Assembly (NCBI GenBank): GCA_902729315.2
Contig: LR746268.1
Span: forward strand, 8,043,501 to 8,107,500
Reading direction: 5' to 3'
DNA: 64,000 nucleotides
Origin: Spirodela intermedia
Lineage: Eukaryota; Streptophyta; Magnoliopsida; Alismatales; Araceae
A program made the translations under genes and the position numbers. A model generated the notes under the pieces. It searched no databases. It was not told where the DNA came from and worked only from the letters and a program-made list of their open reading frames with translations. Position 1 is the stretch's first letter. Each line of letters opens with the position of its first letter. This document shows, piece after piece, positions 11,640 to 24,200 of the stretch.

Positions 11640-12160
11640 ATGGAGAAGTGATAAATATGGATGATACAACGAGTGATCGTTGATGCCGCTGGTGAAGCGG
11701 GCGACGTTGCCGCGCCATTCCTGGCAGATGCTATGCATCCATCCACATAAAGACCACATGCTCCTATTCAAACGCAGGCTCAAGATCGAAGGTACCCTTC
11801 GAGGGGATCGAAGAACATGACCAGCAGATGCCACCCCCCCTCCCCCCCCTTCTGTGCACGGCTCTGCAGATTTCCATCGTCTCCTTATCTTCACTAAAAA
11901 GGAAAACTGGGGTTTTATGGGATCAAGCGCATTCGATTGTCGCCTTGGAGAAATGTATAGCACCAGCATGCCGCCCTTCTCCAGAGTCTCCGGTTGCAGC
12001 TCTCGGCGTCATCCCGCCGCCCATGTAGTTGATCTCGTTGCTGAATTCCATCCTCAAGCGGGTCAAGACAGCGGCAAGAGAACCCATTTTCACGAGCCTC
12101 TGGCTGGGCTCTCCGATGGGCTAAATGGCAGTAATCCCTTTCTCTACTTGTGCGCAACAA
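11640..12160 (-). pseudogene. ATXR5/ATXR6-like SET methyltransferase relic
   Basis: Read on the minus strand, several short frames line up in order with plant ATXR5/ATXR6 (histone H3K27 monomethyltransferases). They are LLPFSPSESP near 12140, then QRLVKMGSLAAVLTRL and FSNEINYMGGGMTPRAA (about 12100-12015), then EKGGMLVLYIS in another frame (about 11980), FFDPLEGY near 11800, and the SET-domain core RGNVARFTSGINDH at about 11715-11670. They fall in different frames with an in-frame stop, so at least two or three indels separate them. The end of the SET domain and the PHD finger were not found. The absence of obvious intron sequence between some blocks would fit a retro-copy, but this is not proven. 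It lies directly beyond the 3' end of the copia relic. Confidence 0.7.
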
Positions 12161-12169
12161 AGGAACCAC

Positions 12170-13160
12170 TCCTCCGGATCTTGCAGCCTAAAAGGAATAA
12201 AGCACCAGGAGATTAATTCCCACAGGGTGAGAAGGGGAGCTTAACGGCAACATAAAAATCCACGCCTAGGTTACTCAGATGAAAGGGCCCAGTGGAAGAG
12301 AAACAGACGTGGGCTCGACGAACCTGCGCGAGATCAGGAAGGAAACCTAATCGGAACAGTGCATATGAGATGTACCTGCCTGCTCTACCGATCTTTCCTT
12401 TTCGTGCGTGCATGTCCCCCAGAGGGCTTGATTCCGAGGCCTGTCACGATGAATGATGGACTCTGCGAGGATAAAGATAGGGTTTCCGTTCGGATCACAG
12501 TCACAGCCCTCCTGATCAGTCGTCTCTGGCTATCTGATCAGGTCATCTTATTTACGAGCTCACTCACAGTCACTCGAGCGATTCCCTGGTGAGTATGTTT
12601 ACAACCGTTCAGAGAACGCTCTCCCTTCCCGGGTGAAAGAGAAATCAACGTGATTTCCGGCCAGGGGAGATGGGGCGTTGGTGAATAAACGTGAAGCCCA
12701 TCCTGCTGTCGTTACCTCGGAAGAACAAGAACACTTGTGGTATCCGGAAGAAATCCAGAATGGAGGGGACGGCCAGAAATCTGGGGCTGGCGTATCCCTC
12801 TCTGACTGCCGTCGTGGACGCCACGTCATAATGGATGCTCGAGGGAGCCGGCCACGTGGGGACGGTGAAGTGTCGCCCAGACGCGTCATCTAACATCGAG
12901 TACGTGGTCAACGACGACGGGGTCGTGAAAGCATGTGACATAACTCAATATTTATCATGTTTCAATGCGAAGTAATTGAATATTGAGTCAACCCACCTAG
13001 CCGGTAATTTCGTCAAGCCCGGAAAACTGAAGTCCCGGTCCCACAAAGTTTTTGACCGTACCCCTTACAAGACTTGGACGAGCAACTCAGAGCCACACGG
13101 TGCATTAAAAAGGTAATATAACGAAATACGCGCAGAATCATTTAATTGAATATTTAAAGT
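12170..13160. other. intergenic, no gene recognised
   Basis: Open frames of up to about 98 codons on both strands (12599-12941) resemble nothing known to me and overlap one another. TTGACC/GGTCAA motifs recur at about 12908 and 13050. Confidence 0.5.
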
Positions 13161-13171
13161 AGTTCCCCTTT

Positions 13172-13349
13172 TTTATTTACTATAAAATATTAATTTAAAA
13201 ATTAGTTTATTTACTGGAGAAGCGGATATTAATTTCAATTAAAAGCATGCATATAATAGTCCACCGGTTTTATTTAATATAAAATGTTACTTAAAAATTA
13301 GTTTATTTACTTGGAGAAGCTGATATTAATTCCAATTAAAAGCATGCAT
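13172..13349 (+). repeat. two ~81-bp direct repeats, period 97 bp
   Basis: Copy 1 (13172-13252) and copy 2 (13269-13349) share TTTATTTA, ATTAGTTTATTTACT, GGAGAAGC, GATATTAATT and a common end AATTAAAAGCATGCAT. They differ at only a handful of positions. They are AT-rich and non-coding. Confidence 0.8.
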
Positions 13350-14082
13350 TCATGCATCGACGTATTGTAATAACACTATATATTTCTAATCTTATCTTCT
13401 TCCTTTTATTTTATTTAACTTAACCTTCAATGACGTGAGCTGATTAGCTCACGATTACGTGGACGGGATGACATGAGAAACCATAACCACTGGCAGTGTG
13501 AAACCACGCGATCACTCAGGTCGAAACCCAAGTCAATGAGACACAGATGCTTGACTTTGTAAACCATACCACCGTCGGAGATGTACGCGGTCCTCCATGG
13601 TCAACGATGAAACCTGGGCTTGATGATCGCAGCGCCCTCTTTAGGACGCGAGCTACCGAAGCGAGCGCCGCGAGGAGGACTCACAGCGCCGTCAAGGACA
13701 AGGCGTTGGACTGACTAGGTATTGAGATTCACGTGCTCTACTCTCTCTCTAAACCTGGAGCGAGAGAGGGATTAAACTATGGAGGGGGGAGAGAGAGAGA
13801 GAGAGAAAAATCCCGCGTGGCGCCCCGAGAGGCTGCATCCAATGGGTGATTAGAGAGACGGAGTCCCACGATGGCACACATGTGCATGAGCAGAAGATAC
13901 CATGCTATTTTGCTGAGGGGGAGTATTGACCTGGGCAACGACTAGACCGCGCCTTCTTCTTCGATGGAAGTGTTCAAACGCTGCCGAGTCCTCATCTCCA
14001 TCGGACTTTTACCGGTCACATCCGTCAAAGTGGCGTCCGAATAAGTAGGGCATTCATCTCTGGCCCCAGCCTGCTCTTCTCC
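13350..14082. other. upstream region of the VQ gene
   Basis: No coding sequence is recognised. The segment contains several TGAC motifs (for example near 13550 and 13600), a GA tract at 13789-13806 and no clear TATA box. WRKY factors bind TTGAC(C/T), so the motifs could matter for a VQ gene, but they are not denser than elsewhere in the window. Confidence 0.4.
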
Positions 14083-14772
14083 ATGCCGATGGTGGTCCCG
14101 CTCTCCTCCTCCCTCTTCCCCGAATCGGCTTCCAGCATGGACTCGTCGGACTGCTCCTCCCCGCGGAGAAGAGAGCGCCGGCCACAGGGTTCCCCTACAA
14201 CCAATCTCAAGCCCGGAAAGGTCTCCCACAAAGTCAAGAAGAGCCACCCGTCGCCGCCGCCGCAGCGTCCGCCGGTCATAATCTACGTGAGTCCTCCCAA
14301 GGCGATACACGTCGAGCCAGGGAACTTCAAGACGGTGGTGCAGCGTCTCACCGGAGCGTCTCCTGAGTCTTTCCCCACCGCCGCAGAAGGCCCCCCCGAG
14401 TCCTCGGAATCGCCGTCTGGTTGTCCCCCGCCAAGCAACCCACCGCTCATCCCACCGCCCGCCGCCACGGGGTGGTCGCAGGCGTCGTATGAAGGTGAGA
14501 GCGCCGCCGAGGACCAGCCGGCGGTGGGCGGCGGTGGCACTGGGCTTGACCGGTCGGACTACTTCTCCGGGCTGTCTCCCCTGCAACAGCTTCCGCCGGT
14601 TTCCCCGGGCTACAGCGACGACCTTTGCCCGCCATTCCAAGAGGAACTGCTCCCACCCAGCTCCTCCCATCTCTTCTCCTCGCTGACCTTCTCCTCCCCG
14701 GAAACGGACGGCACTTTCTCAACCATTACCACGATGAATTTCTCCACCTTCCACTTTGTGAAGGAAGAATAA
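14083..14772 (+). CDS. VQ-motif protein, MKS1-like
   Basis: Intronless frame of 229 residues. The VQ motif FKTVVQRLTG is at residues 82-91; this short helix binds the WRKY domain of group I/IIc WRKY factors. Before it come SHKVKK (48-53), a proline run, and PPVIIYVSPPKAIHVEP (63-79), the arrangement seen in MKS1/VQ21-type proteins, where a VI(I/V)Y...SPK stretch precedes the VQ core. The rest is low-complexity Pro/Ser-rich and acidic, as usual for the family, which acts in the nucleus and in defence or stress transcription. A second in-frame ATG at 14137 (MDSSDCSSP) would give 211 residues and also fits the short N-termini of relatives. The gene is convergent with the WD40 gene, with about 295 bp between stop codons. 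The exact VQ subgroup is uncertain. Confidence 0.88.
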   Translation: MPMVVPLSSSLFPESASSMDSSDCSSPRRRERRPQGSPTTNLKPGKVSHKVKKSHPSPPPQRPPVIIYVSPPKAIHVEPGNFKTVVQRLTGASPESFPTAAEGPPESSESPSGCPPPSNPPLIPPPAATGWSQASYEGESAAEDQPAVGGGGTGLDRSDYFSGLSPLQQLPPVSPGYSDDLCPPFQEELLPPSSSHLFSSLTFSSPETDGTFSTITTMNFSTFHFVKEE

Positions 14773-15067
14773 GAGCAGGAGGCATCGTAGAGACCACGGA
14801 TTCTGGTCCTCGTGCTCCGCCGTGCTCCGACGACGTAACCCACGTCTCGTCCTCGTCGACGCCCACCTCTGATTCAATGTACAGTCTAGTAGCCGTTGTG
14901 TGCTCTGCTCTCTCTCACCGGGAGATATGGAAGGAAGGGAGGGCAGCCTCTCTTTACAATCAATCTTCAAGCCGATTGAAATTCCTACAGTCATTGAAAA
15001 TTTCTAGTTTCTCCCTGATTCGATCTCTAAGGCAGAGAAGTGTCGGGAATCCCCAGAGCCCTCCGGC

Positions 15068-17047
15068 TCACAGCCTGACCGGCAGCCCGTAGCTATGGAA
15101 GGACCTGATGACGCCGTCGTGGCCCGCTGTGACGATAACTCCGCTCCACGCGTCAGCAGAGACAGAGACCACGTTCCGGGCTCGACAGAAGGCGCCGCCG
15201 GAGGGAGGAGGGCGGCCGAGAGAAAGTTTCTCCTCGGGCCATGTCGCTGAAACCCTCGCCGGGAAGTCGGCGAAGAACCAGGCCCCCAGGGAGAAGCGCT
15301 CCATGTCTCTGAACCAGGCGGAGGGCTCCGGACTGAGGTTTCTCGGGCCCCGACCTGGCCATGGGGCGGCGACAGAGGCCGCCTCGGAGAAGAAGCACTC
15401 ACAGGGGCCCCTTGATTTGTCCCCACTGGAGGAGGCTGCGCCAGAGACGCTATGATCCCAGATGCACACTGCGCAATCATCTCCAACAGAGACGATGTAT
15501 CTCCCGTCGGAGGTAAATGACGCGGAGAGTTGACTTCTTGACCTTCTGGGGCCTGCGGATTCGAGACAAGATGAGAATCCCCACAGTCGCAGGATATCTG
15601 AGGCTAAGAACTCGTCCGGAGGAATACGAAGAGGAGAACAGACTGCCTTTGCGGCTCCAGCTCGATCGAAATCACTGAAATCTAAAAGGAAAACGCTGAA
15701 AACCTCGGTAGAAAGAAGGGATGGGGGGAGAGAGCGTTAAAATACCCACTAAAAAACTGTAGTGAATGGAGGAGCACACGCAGACCCATTCTGGATTTCA
15801 CATCAAACGTTTCACAGAGATTTAACCATGATTCCTGGGTAATATCCATGCTAACCAGCAGGGTAATTTCGTAGGCTCTTGTCGCAGGACGGAGGGGGCA
15901 TAGATCTCTTCTCTCTTTCTCTCACAAGGTCAGTCCACCGCGCCACCCCTCTTCATCTCCACTAATACTGATCCTCGAATAAAAAACTATTATATATATA
16001 TATTCAAAAATAGTATGAACATAAATAATAATGGTAATGGAATAAGCACTGTTTAACATGAGGAGGAGCCCTTGAGTTGTGGCGGTGAATTTATGTGTGA
16101 TTTGATTTTTTAAAGTGGAGTTCTATCCAACTTCGCCGAAAATTTAATGAATTCGCCCTTTGAGACGGCCAAGAAAAAACCTTATGAAGGTTTGAGGATA
16201 CATAGATCGATCAGAAATTTCCCTAATTTTTCTATAGCGCCGACTAAACCTAAACCAGTTTTCTATGGAGCCCACGAATCCAAGCAGAAAATATAAATTT
16301 TTGGGCTTCGCATACCTCTATATTTGTTGATGACTTCGACCCCATCATAGATCCTCACTTTGCCGTCAGCTGAACTGATCATGATCTTTTCAGAATCATG
16401 AGGGCAGAACTGTGCATACAAAAATAATAAAATAAAAAAATTATCGACATTTTTTAATAAAAAAGCTATTTTTGATAAATTGTTACACAGATGAAATGAG
16501 ACCCGTCCTGACCTGAAACCCAGTGATGCTCTTCCCAGCAGGCTTCTTTCTGCCACGGATTTTTACTTCTTGATCCAGCTGCAGTGTATCACCTGCAGAA
16601 AAGAGATGGAGTTGCCTCATGCTCCTCCATCTGAATGCGATGCCCATGAAGGGAAACCGATTCCTTGAGAAAAATGGCAGCCCAAGCGAGGCACGAGCAT
16701 CAGGTATTCTCAGTACCTGATAAATAGAAGCGACAGTTGCCGGTCACAGAGCCAGCAACAAATCCCTGTCAAGACAGACCCTACATGCAGCTGAGAATCC
16801 ACAGACTTGCCCACCAGAAAATTCGGAGAAAGAACAAAAAGTAAGATGAGAACCTCCCCATCTGGCCGATAGCAAACAGCTGTTATGATGTCTCCGATGT
16901 CAACCCAGTCGACCACGCGGGCCTCTGAGATCCCCCAGATTCGGACTTTCCCATCTATGGAGCCGCTGATGAAATGGCCGTGGTCGATGGGGTTGAATTG
17001 GACGCAGGTGACTGCTCTCCGCGCACAGGGAGAGAGAGGGAGAGAGG

Positions 17048-17086
<39 letters not shown>

Positions 17087-18461
17087 CAAGATACTTCTTT
17101 CATGGCTGATCTGAACTAAAATAATCAGCTTGCACAGGGAAGGGAACTGAGCTTTAGCCTCCGTACCATAATTGTTGTGTTGAAAAACTTTAAGGCAGTG
17201 TTTGTGACCAACATGCCACAGGCGAACAGTTTTATCTTTGGATGAGGTGAGCAGATACTGCAACCAAAAAAGAAAAAGATAAAATATCGCAGCAGACGAA
17301 ATTCATGAACCCCAGTAAGAGATTAACACAATTCACACGTTAATCCAGGCCCAACCTGCTGGGCTTCTTCTCTGGTTTTGATTTGGGTGAGGGAGGGGAA
17401 CATATAATTATCAGAAAAAGTGGGCTTAGATACCGGGAAGAACTCACATTGGATTCAGACCAGGTCAAATCCAAAACATCGCTCGTGTGGCCATGAAGTT
17501 CCTGCAAAGGCGTTTCTGAGAGTTTGAAGTTCTTGATGGGGACTTCACTGGGAGCCGAGTCTAGATATCTGCCTCTGATGACCAGATGGGAATCGTCCTC
17601 CTCCTCTTCCACAGCGCGCCAAAGTCTCACCACACAATCTTCTCCGCCGGTCGCCAGGTACCTCCCATCTGGACTGAATCTCATGGTCCCAATGGAGCCC
17701 TTGTGGGCAGGGAACTCCTGGCGCATGGATGCGGAATTGAACTGCTTGTCCCCTTTCCAGCGCTCCTGGAACTTGCTTCTTCTCCCTGGTTTCTGCCCTC
17801 GAGAGACTTGGCTGGGTGCACTGCATTTGCAGAGGTCTCGTAAATGCCACCTTGCTGCTGAGAATCCCTTCCACCAGCTTCTCAGGTTCTTCTTCCTCGA
17901 TTCCATCTCCCCATCTGGCTTCTCCCCATGGGTGACGCTCTGCTTCAGCTGAAGCCGCTGACTACATCCAGGAAATCCTAGAGATAGCTCAAACTCTTCC
18001 CAGATGACTAGCCTTCCAGTGTCGATTTCCCTGAGTTTTGCACAAAGTAGATCCTTCTGGCCGAGCTCGTGCGCCAGAAATGCCTCTCCTCGCCCTTCAT
18101 GGCATCCCTTCTCTGTGTCGCCACTCCAGCATAAGGAATCCAGATCAGCGCTGCAGGATTCCATGGCCCGGTCTGGTTCGATCTGGTGAGGGGAGCCCCT
18201 GCAACGCTCGATCTCCGGAGAGGGGAGTAATTCAGAGAGTACCATGTCGTCAAAGCGCATTCTGCGGAGAAACCTTGAGCGTCGTTCGCGGATGCTCCTA
18301 AGCTCGTGGATCCATACTTCGTAATCCGAGCTCACAACTTCCCAGTTCGACGAAGCTTCTGGAGTCGAGGCCTCTCCAGCGGATGGGGAATCGGACGCAG
18401 TCGAAACGAATTCTAAAGAGTCTAAGAATATATCCTCTCCCTCCTCGTCACGACTCTGCAT
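15068..18461 (-). CDS. WD40-repeat protein, WDR44-like
   Basis: Seven exons give 656 residues: 18461-17448, 17257-17167, 17011-16854, 16765-16717, 16592-16513, 16409-16316 and 15552-15068. All have GT/AG ends and consistent phases. The N-terminal 245 residues are acidic then basic with no recognised fold. WD repeats begin at [32 protein letters not shown] (residues 250-281, read in parts), followed by [32 protein letters not shown] across intron 1, [21 protein letters not shown], and later repeats ending in the last exon with [12 protein letters not shown]. This matches the plant WDR44-like family; animal WDR44 binds Rab11, while the plant proteins are poorly characterised. A ~110-residue Pro/Ser/Gly-rich insertion interrupts the last repeats and a final [12 protein letters not shown] block closes the propeller. 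A GA microsatellite sits in intron 2. Confidence 0.9.
17029..17087 (+). repeat. GA microsatellite in WD40 intron
   Basis: Nearly pure GA run with occasional GGG interruptions, between the second and third exons of the WD40 gene and only about 20 bp from the exon 3 acceptor. On the transcribed strand it supplies a long CT tract to that splice site. Confidence 0.9.
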
Positions 18462-21214
18462 GTTCGCTTAGGTCAGAGCTTGAGAGCCCACGTCAATCGT
18501 CATTCGCGGGATTCTTCAGCCCGAGGAGGAAACCAGCCGGGCACAGCGGGGGGTTAGAAACCCCAACCATGATCAGTGGGGAGAGAGTGGCCCGCCATTC
18601 TGAACATGATCCGTGGAGATGGAACTGCATGGAAATAATCAGAAAGAGAAAAACGAAACGAAAAATCAAAACTAAATGCGCCGGATGAGGGAGGATCAGA
18701 GGCCGGCACCACGAGCATCGATCAGGAAAGCGAGAAAGAAAACGGAGAAGGATGTTCTAATCATTTGACGAACGAGTGCAGAAATCAGGCGTTGTCTGGG
18801 AGGCCGTAGCGATCGGCAGGGAAGTTTTTCAGGGCATCTGAAAACAGGGGACAGAGCAGCAGGCCCGCGATATGACAGCCGCACTCTGAAGCTCGAATGC
18901 GGGGACCGAACAGTTACAGTGACAAAAGAACTAACAAAAACAAAGGTGACTCGTAAATCCACAGACAAATGTACCGGGGAAATATCTCGGGGGCTTTCTA
19001 CCTCGTTCTCCATGCCAGCATGCTCGCAGAAGCACGCCCACCATGGCGCTCGCTACTGCACTTCTCCCCGGAGGCGCACAGGAGCAGACATCGGTAACCG
19101 CTCGAATTCCCTGTTCCAAGACTCTGCCTTTCTGCTGGAGAGAGAGAGAGAGAGAGAGATAGAGAGAGAGTTTGGGGGAGGGGGGACGGGGGACGGGGGA
19201 GGCGGGGGAGAGGAAGGGGAAAGGCGCAGCGCAGGCGCGAGGGGGTCCAAGGAGGCGACGCGAGTACAGAGCTCCACGGCCGCACAGGCGCTTATAAAGG
19301 AGTCACATTATATAGCCTCGAGATCCGCAACGCGGAGATTTTCCAACCGTCACCAACATAGGCGGCAGCTGCTGCAGCCGCCAGAGCCCGCGCACGAGCG
19401 GCCGGGTGGAGGTGCCGGCACGCCGAGCGATGCGCCGGCTCGTTCCCTCCGCCGGCGACCGTCCTAACTCCGTCCCCCGGGGAGAAAGGTGAAGACAGGA
19501 GGAGGAAGAGATTGGCAAGATGAGGGAGGGAGAAGTAGTACTACGCGCGGCGGAGTACCAGGGAAGAAGAAGAGGAAGAAGACGAGAGAGCCTGAGGCCG
19601 ACGCCAACCTAAATTCTGAGGATCTGATGCAATCAAATCTTTCCCCATTTTCTGATGTCGAACTGGGTGGGAGCAGAGGCGGTGAAACCGTCTTTTCTAG
19701 CCCCTTCCTCCCTTTTGGGCTTCCTCCTCCTCGAATTAACGTCCGCTCCCTCGCATTGATGGCGCCTTTTAAGGCCGGCGACGGCAAGCCGGAGCACAGA
19801 GAGGAAAGCGGAGAGCCCCCTTGTAGGAACAGTCGTAGGCCTTTAGGCGCAGCTACTGAAAGACCTCAGCCGTGGCAGAGGAGGCTCCAGGGACCTTTGC
19901 GGACAGACAGCTGGCGCCCGCCGGATGATCTTCTCCTTCCCTACCTCCCGTAATTTCTCCCCATCCGCCGTCTTGGACTTGCAGTGGAATCCTCCCCACC
20001 ATCCCCTAAGTTTCTCATCGACTCAGAAGTGTCGACACCTCTGGTTCGGCTATCATTTTGCTCCATGAGTGACGAGCCCGGCAGAGTGTTAGCCGGAAGA
20101 GGATGAACCAGAGTACCGGGTTCCATTGTTAGCCCAATTGTCTCCCGCCGCCATGGCTCTAAGACAGCGGAGGTCTCTCTGCGGAGGAAAGGCCAGTGGG
20201 TCACCGGCTCGAAAGGCTCCTCGGGGCCTCGTCCTGGGAGCAAAAGTGCTTCGACAACCCCCCCCCCCCTCTCTCTCGCTCTCTCTCTCCCTTTTCCCTC
20301 TCGTGGCGGCTTCCTCTTTTTGTCTCTGCGCGTAGGCAGACCCCGTACCACCGGAAACCCGGTCGACGGCGGTACGGACACGACGAAGGCGACGGTAAAC
20401 GAATCTTTCGAGTCATTCGTTGGCCGCCCAAAATATCCTCCTTTTTATCGAGTCATTTTTTAATACATCGACGTTGATGGACGACGGAATTTCTATCCTT
20501 CTGAACAACGAGTGAGGTGGCGAAGCTACTCAGCGGAGCGGGAGAAGCGGAGTGGAAGCCCCAGTGGAAACCCCAGCCCCATCTTCTTCACGGCAGGGGC
20601 AGAGACACTGCCAATGAAGGGCCTCAAGAGGTAGCGGAGGCTGGAAGGAAGGAGTAGCTATGGACGGTTGAGCTCCGTCCGCATTCGGGATAAGGACCTC
20701 TAAGGGACTTCAGAGGGCATGAGGTCAGACTCCGGTCATCTCCGGCGTCGTCATGCTTCCGCCGCAGGGGACCGTGGTGCGATTTCTCTTGTCCCTGTCG
20801 TCGTGCTTCCGCCGGCGAGAAGAATGAGTTTCGGAAACCTAACCGGATTCTCACGTCACTGAGCTACGCGGGAGGTCGATGGTAGACCCAGAGGAGCCAG
20901 TGGGAAGCGAGGGTTTCGGCGGTGGAGAAGGCCGAGGATATGCGGTGACGAGGATGGACTTGCTCAACCATTTGATCCTCTTCACGCCATGGGTCGTCCG
21001 CAAGAGTCTGAATCTCACGAGACGCCATGCCACCTCGCGGCAATTGCACCCCACGATAGAAGACGAACGGCTGACCCCAGTATCTTACTGCGATACTGGC
21101 GCCTTCCTTCCTTCCTTTCTGTCGTTCACATCATCGCCGTCCTACATGTTTCAAAGTTTATTTCAGGCCCCGAAATGACGCCTTTCAGGTTTTGTCGGCA
21201 AGTGACGTAGGACA

Positions 21215-21245
<31 letters not shown>

Positions 21246-24200
21246 CAAAGGCCTCTGTTTTGACTTGCGATTCACGTCTGCCAACGGATCTACATGCCTC
21301 CTCTTGGCTTTGTCTCCCTTTGGTCCTCACCGGAGTTGAAGGATTTTGGGTAACACGTGGACTTTCTCTCTCTTCATTTTCCCAAGTTGTTCTCTCTTTA
21401 ACCCCTCCGCCCCCCCGTTTATTGAGTAAATGTGTCCAATATGCGGATTGTTCCAAGAGCTTAGTCGATAAGTTAGCTTTTGGCCGGAGGCTAATTTCTT
21501 CTTCTCTCAGATGCTCCTGGTTCTCGAGGGCTTGCGGCGTTTGGAGATCGGGTGATTCTATAGCTAGATTGAATATCATCTAGAGAGTAGCTCAATCATT
21601 TTCACGTCATGTGATACGTTAGCCACAAGTAAATACATGCATAAAGTAATATATATATATAGATATATTGCATTTAGCAGTTTTAAAGACCTAGAAATAT
21701 TGTTTCCCGAGTGAAATCTTCAACTGACGGCGGCACACAGTCTTCCCTAGACGACGGCGTTGAGTTACCACACCAGCGTGCCTTCGGAGGTCAAAAGACA
21801 TACTCAGAAGGTCAAAACCAAGCGGTGACTCCGCTCTGCAACGGGTTCCATCAATCCGTCGATCCGGAAACTCCACTTGATGAGCTCTGCCAGCAGATGA
21901 AGACAGAAGACCAAGGGAACAGAGGCCCAGCAATGGGGGGGACGCGGGGGACGCAACCCTCCAGGGGCAGCCCTTCTTCTGCCACAGAATTTGCCGGGGT
22001 CTCCATCTTGTGTGTCGGGAACGGGCTACTCTCCCTGTCCGAAGCGGTGACAACCCACCAGCTGCAATGCCAGCAGGATCATCAGAAACAGTGCCGGAAC
22101 AGTGCCTCGGACGCGGCCACCTCACATCCCCCGTCCCCCAGAAACAGGGCAAGGGAAAAAAGGCCACGGAGTTCCAAGAATTGAAGGCTATCTTCACGCC
22201 GACGACGGTGGTTCCACGGGCTACTTCCTCCCCATCTCTCCTAGAGTAGCTCCAGAGGGGTTCTTCTCCGTCTCTCCTGCATGCTGGGGCCGGTCGGGAG
22301 GGAGGGCTTCCTACGTCTCCTACTTGCATCCTATCTCCACGAGTAACAGGGCTATGGTCACATGGAAAGCTGTGGGTAGTCGTAAGATGTTTGACTGGAT
22401 TCTGCTGGCTGGTTAGGGGAGGGATTTCGATCACTTGTGAGAAGAATATAATACCCACCCTCCTCGGATTCCTTCCCTAACGAAAACTGTCGTTCTAGGG
22501 TTCAGTGGTAGATCATATGAGTACTACTTCAACCCAGACGCCAGGTAAGGGCTCTGAAAACTTTGTACCCACACTAAACTGAGATTCTAGCTGTCTAATG
22601 ATATAATCATAGGGCATATTCTGGAGAGAGAGAGAGAGGTTCAAACTCTCTAATCATCACCGACGTACGTAAGTGAGAGTCTTCGTAAACGCTTTACCCA
22701 CAAAATTGCCACCTTTTTTGTCTTGTACCTTGATGAAATCCAAGGAAATTCGACGGCTTCTTTTAGAGTTATGTGAAACACATCAATTCCTCGGAGACTT
22801 TCGAAGGCTGGCTTCATCTGGAACCCGAAAACCCTTCTTCAAATGTACGCCGCGTACCTAGGGTTTTAGCGGGGACGCTCTGAAGTCCTTTGTTTACTAT
22901 GTTGAATAGTCGTCCGAGGAAGATTATCGTCCGGACTACTCGCCAGTTTTATCGTTTTCCTTGTCGGCGCATCCGATCAAACGCTCCCGTCGCCCGTTCA
23001 TCCCCCACTGAGGAGAGAGCCAAATCAAGATCTAGGGCTGGGTTGGTTCGTATGCCCACATGACCGGCTCCCATCGCCCTCCGTCTTTAATGTGCATTCA
23101 AGGCTTGCCTTATCAGCGAAGTCTTCTCGTCGGCAACGGAGGAGACGGTAGGTCTCGTCCCCGCCCACTCTCCCCGCCGGAGTGGGCCGGGGAACCCTCT
23201 GGAACCGGGATGCGCTGTCGTACAACCCTCTAAAAGTCGGTCGTCTTCTTCCTCGATCCGCCATGTCTCCTCACCGTCGATCCCACCCCTCTCTGACTGC
23301 CTCACATGATGCGGCGTTGACGCCTTCGCTATGACACAGCAACCCACAGCTGTTCGAGAAGTACATTTGGCCTCTTCGGCCACCCCGTTGGGCCTGTAGA
23401 GAAGAGATGCGCTGGCGGCAGCCTGTTGTACAAGCCACTGTCATCGTCGTCGCTAAACAGAAGGGTCGAAGGACCTCGTCCTGCTGTAAGGCACTGGTTC
23501 AGGGTCCTTCCTTCTCGCACGTGACGTAAAGCGTTGGATTGTGACTGAGCAAGCCTTCTTCGGGTGCCCTAATCCACATTATGAATGTATTAAGGAGACT
23601 GTTACGTGTTAAATCCAATGATTAAGTAATATTATTTGATTTTCACTAATTATCCGAGTATAAACAGGGTACCAACAGGCTTGGCTGAACCAACCCTCTC
23701 TCGCCGAGAGAGAGAGAGAGAGAGAGAGACGTCGACGTGATGCTGGAATTGTGGCACGTGCGAGGTCACAAAAACGGTCCTTCTGTGCGTGGGGAGACAG
23801 GGAGATGCTGGGACAAGGGCAGCGACCCGTCACACCCCTCGATGGAGATTTCGGCCGCGGGGGTTGTCCGAAGCCTGGCAGCGGTTGCTCCACCTGAATC
23901 CTTAGCCGTCGGATGATGGATCCAACGGATCACGCTGGATCTGGCTACAACGCACATTATCTGGTAAGAATAAGGGGCGGGGGGCGGTGGAGCTGTCGGG
24001 TCTTCGACGGGACGGCCCACCATGTGCTCCTCAAGGGGTCACGCCGTGGGCCGTATCCAGTGTGCTGTCTCTGTCAACGGGCCCACCATGGATAAGAACT
24101 CGATCCGGACTACGGTCAAATGGACCAGCACCAATAAGAATATGGGCTACTCCTAAATGGGCCGGTATTTCTCTGCTCCAAGAGGCCACATGGGTCCGAG

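Noticed and set aside
13942-14670. 242-codon minus-strand frame rich in Arg
   Set aside because: Antisense to the VQ gene, whose VQ motif is unmistakable.
21691-22458. 255-codon minus-strand frame
   Set aside because: No recognisable domain, composition like random GC-rich DNA, overlaps frames on the + strand; it may be chance.
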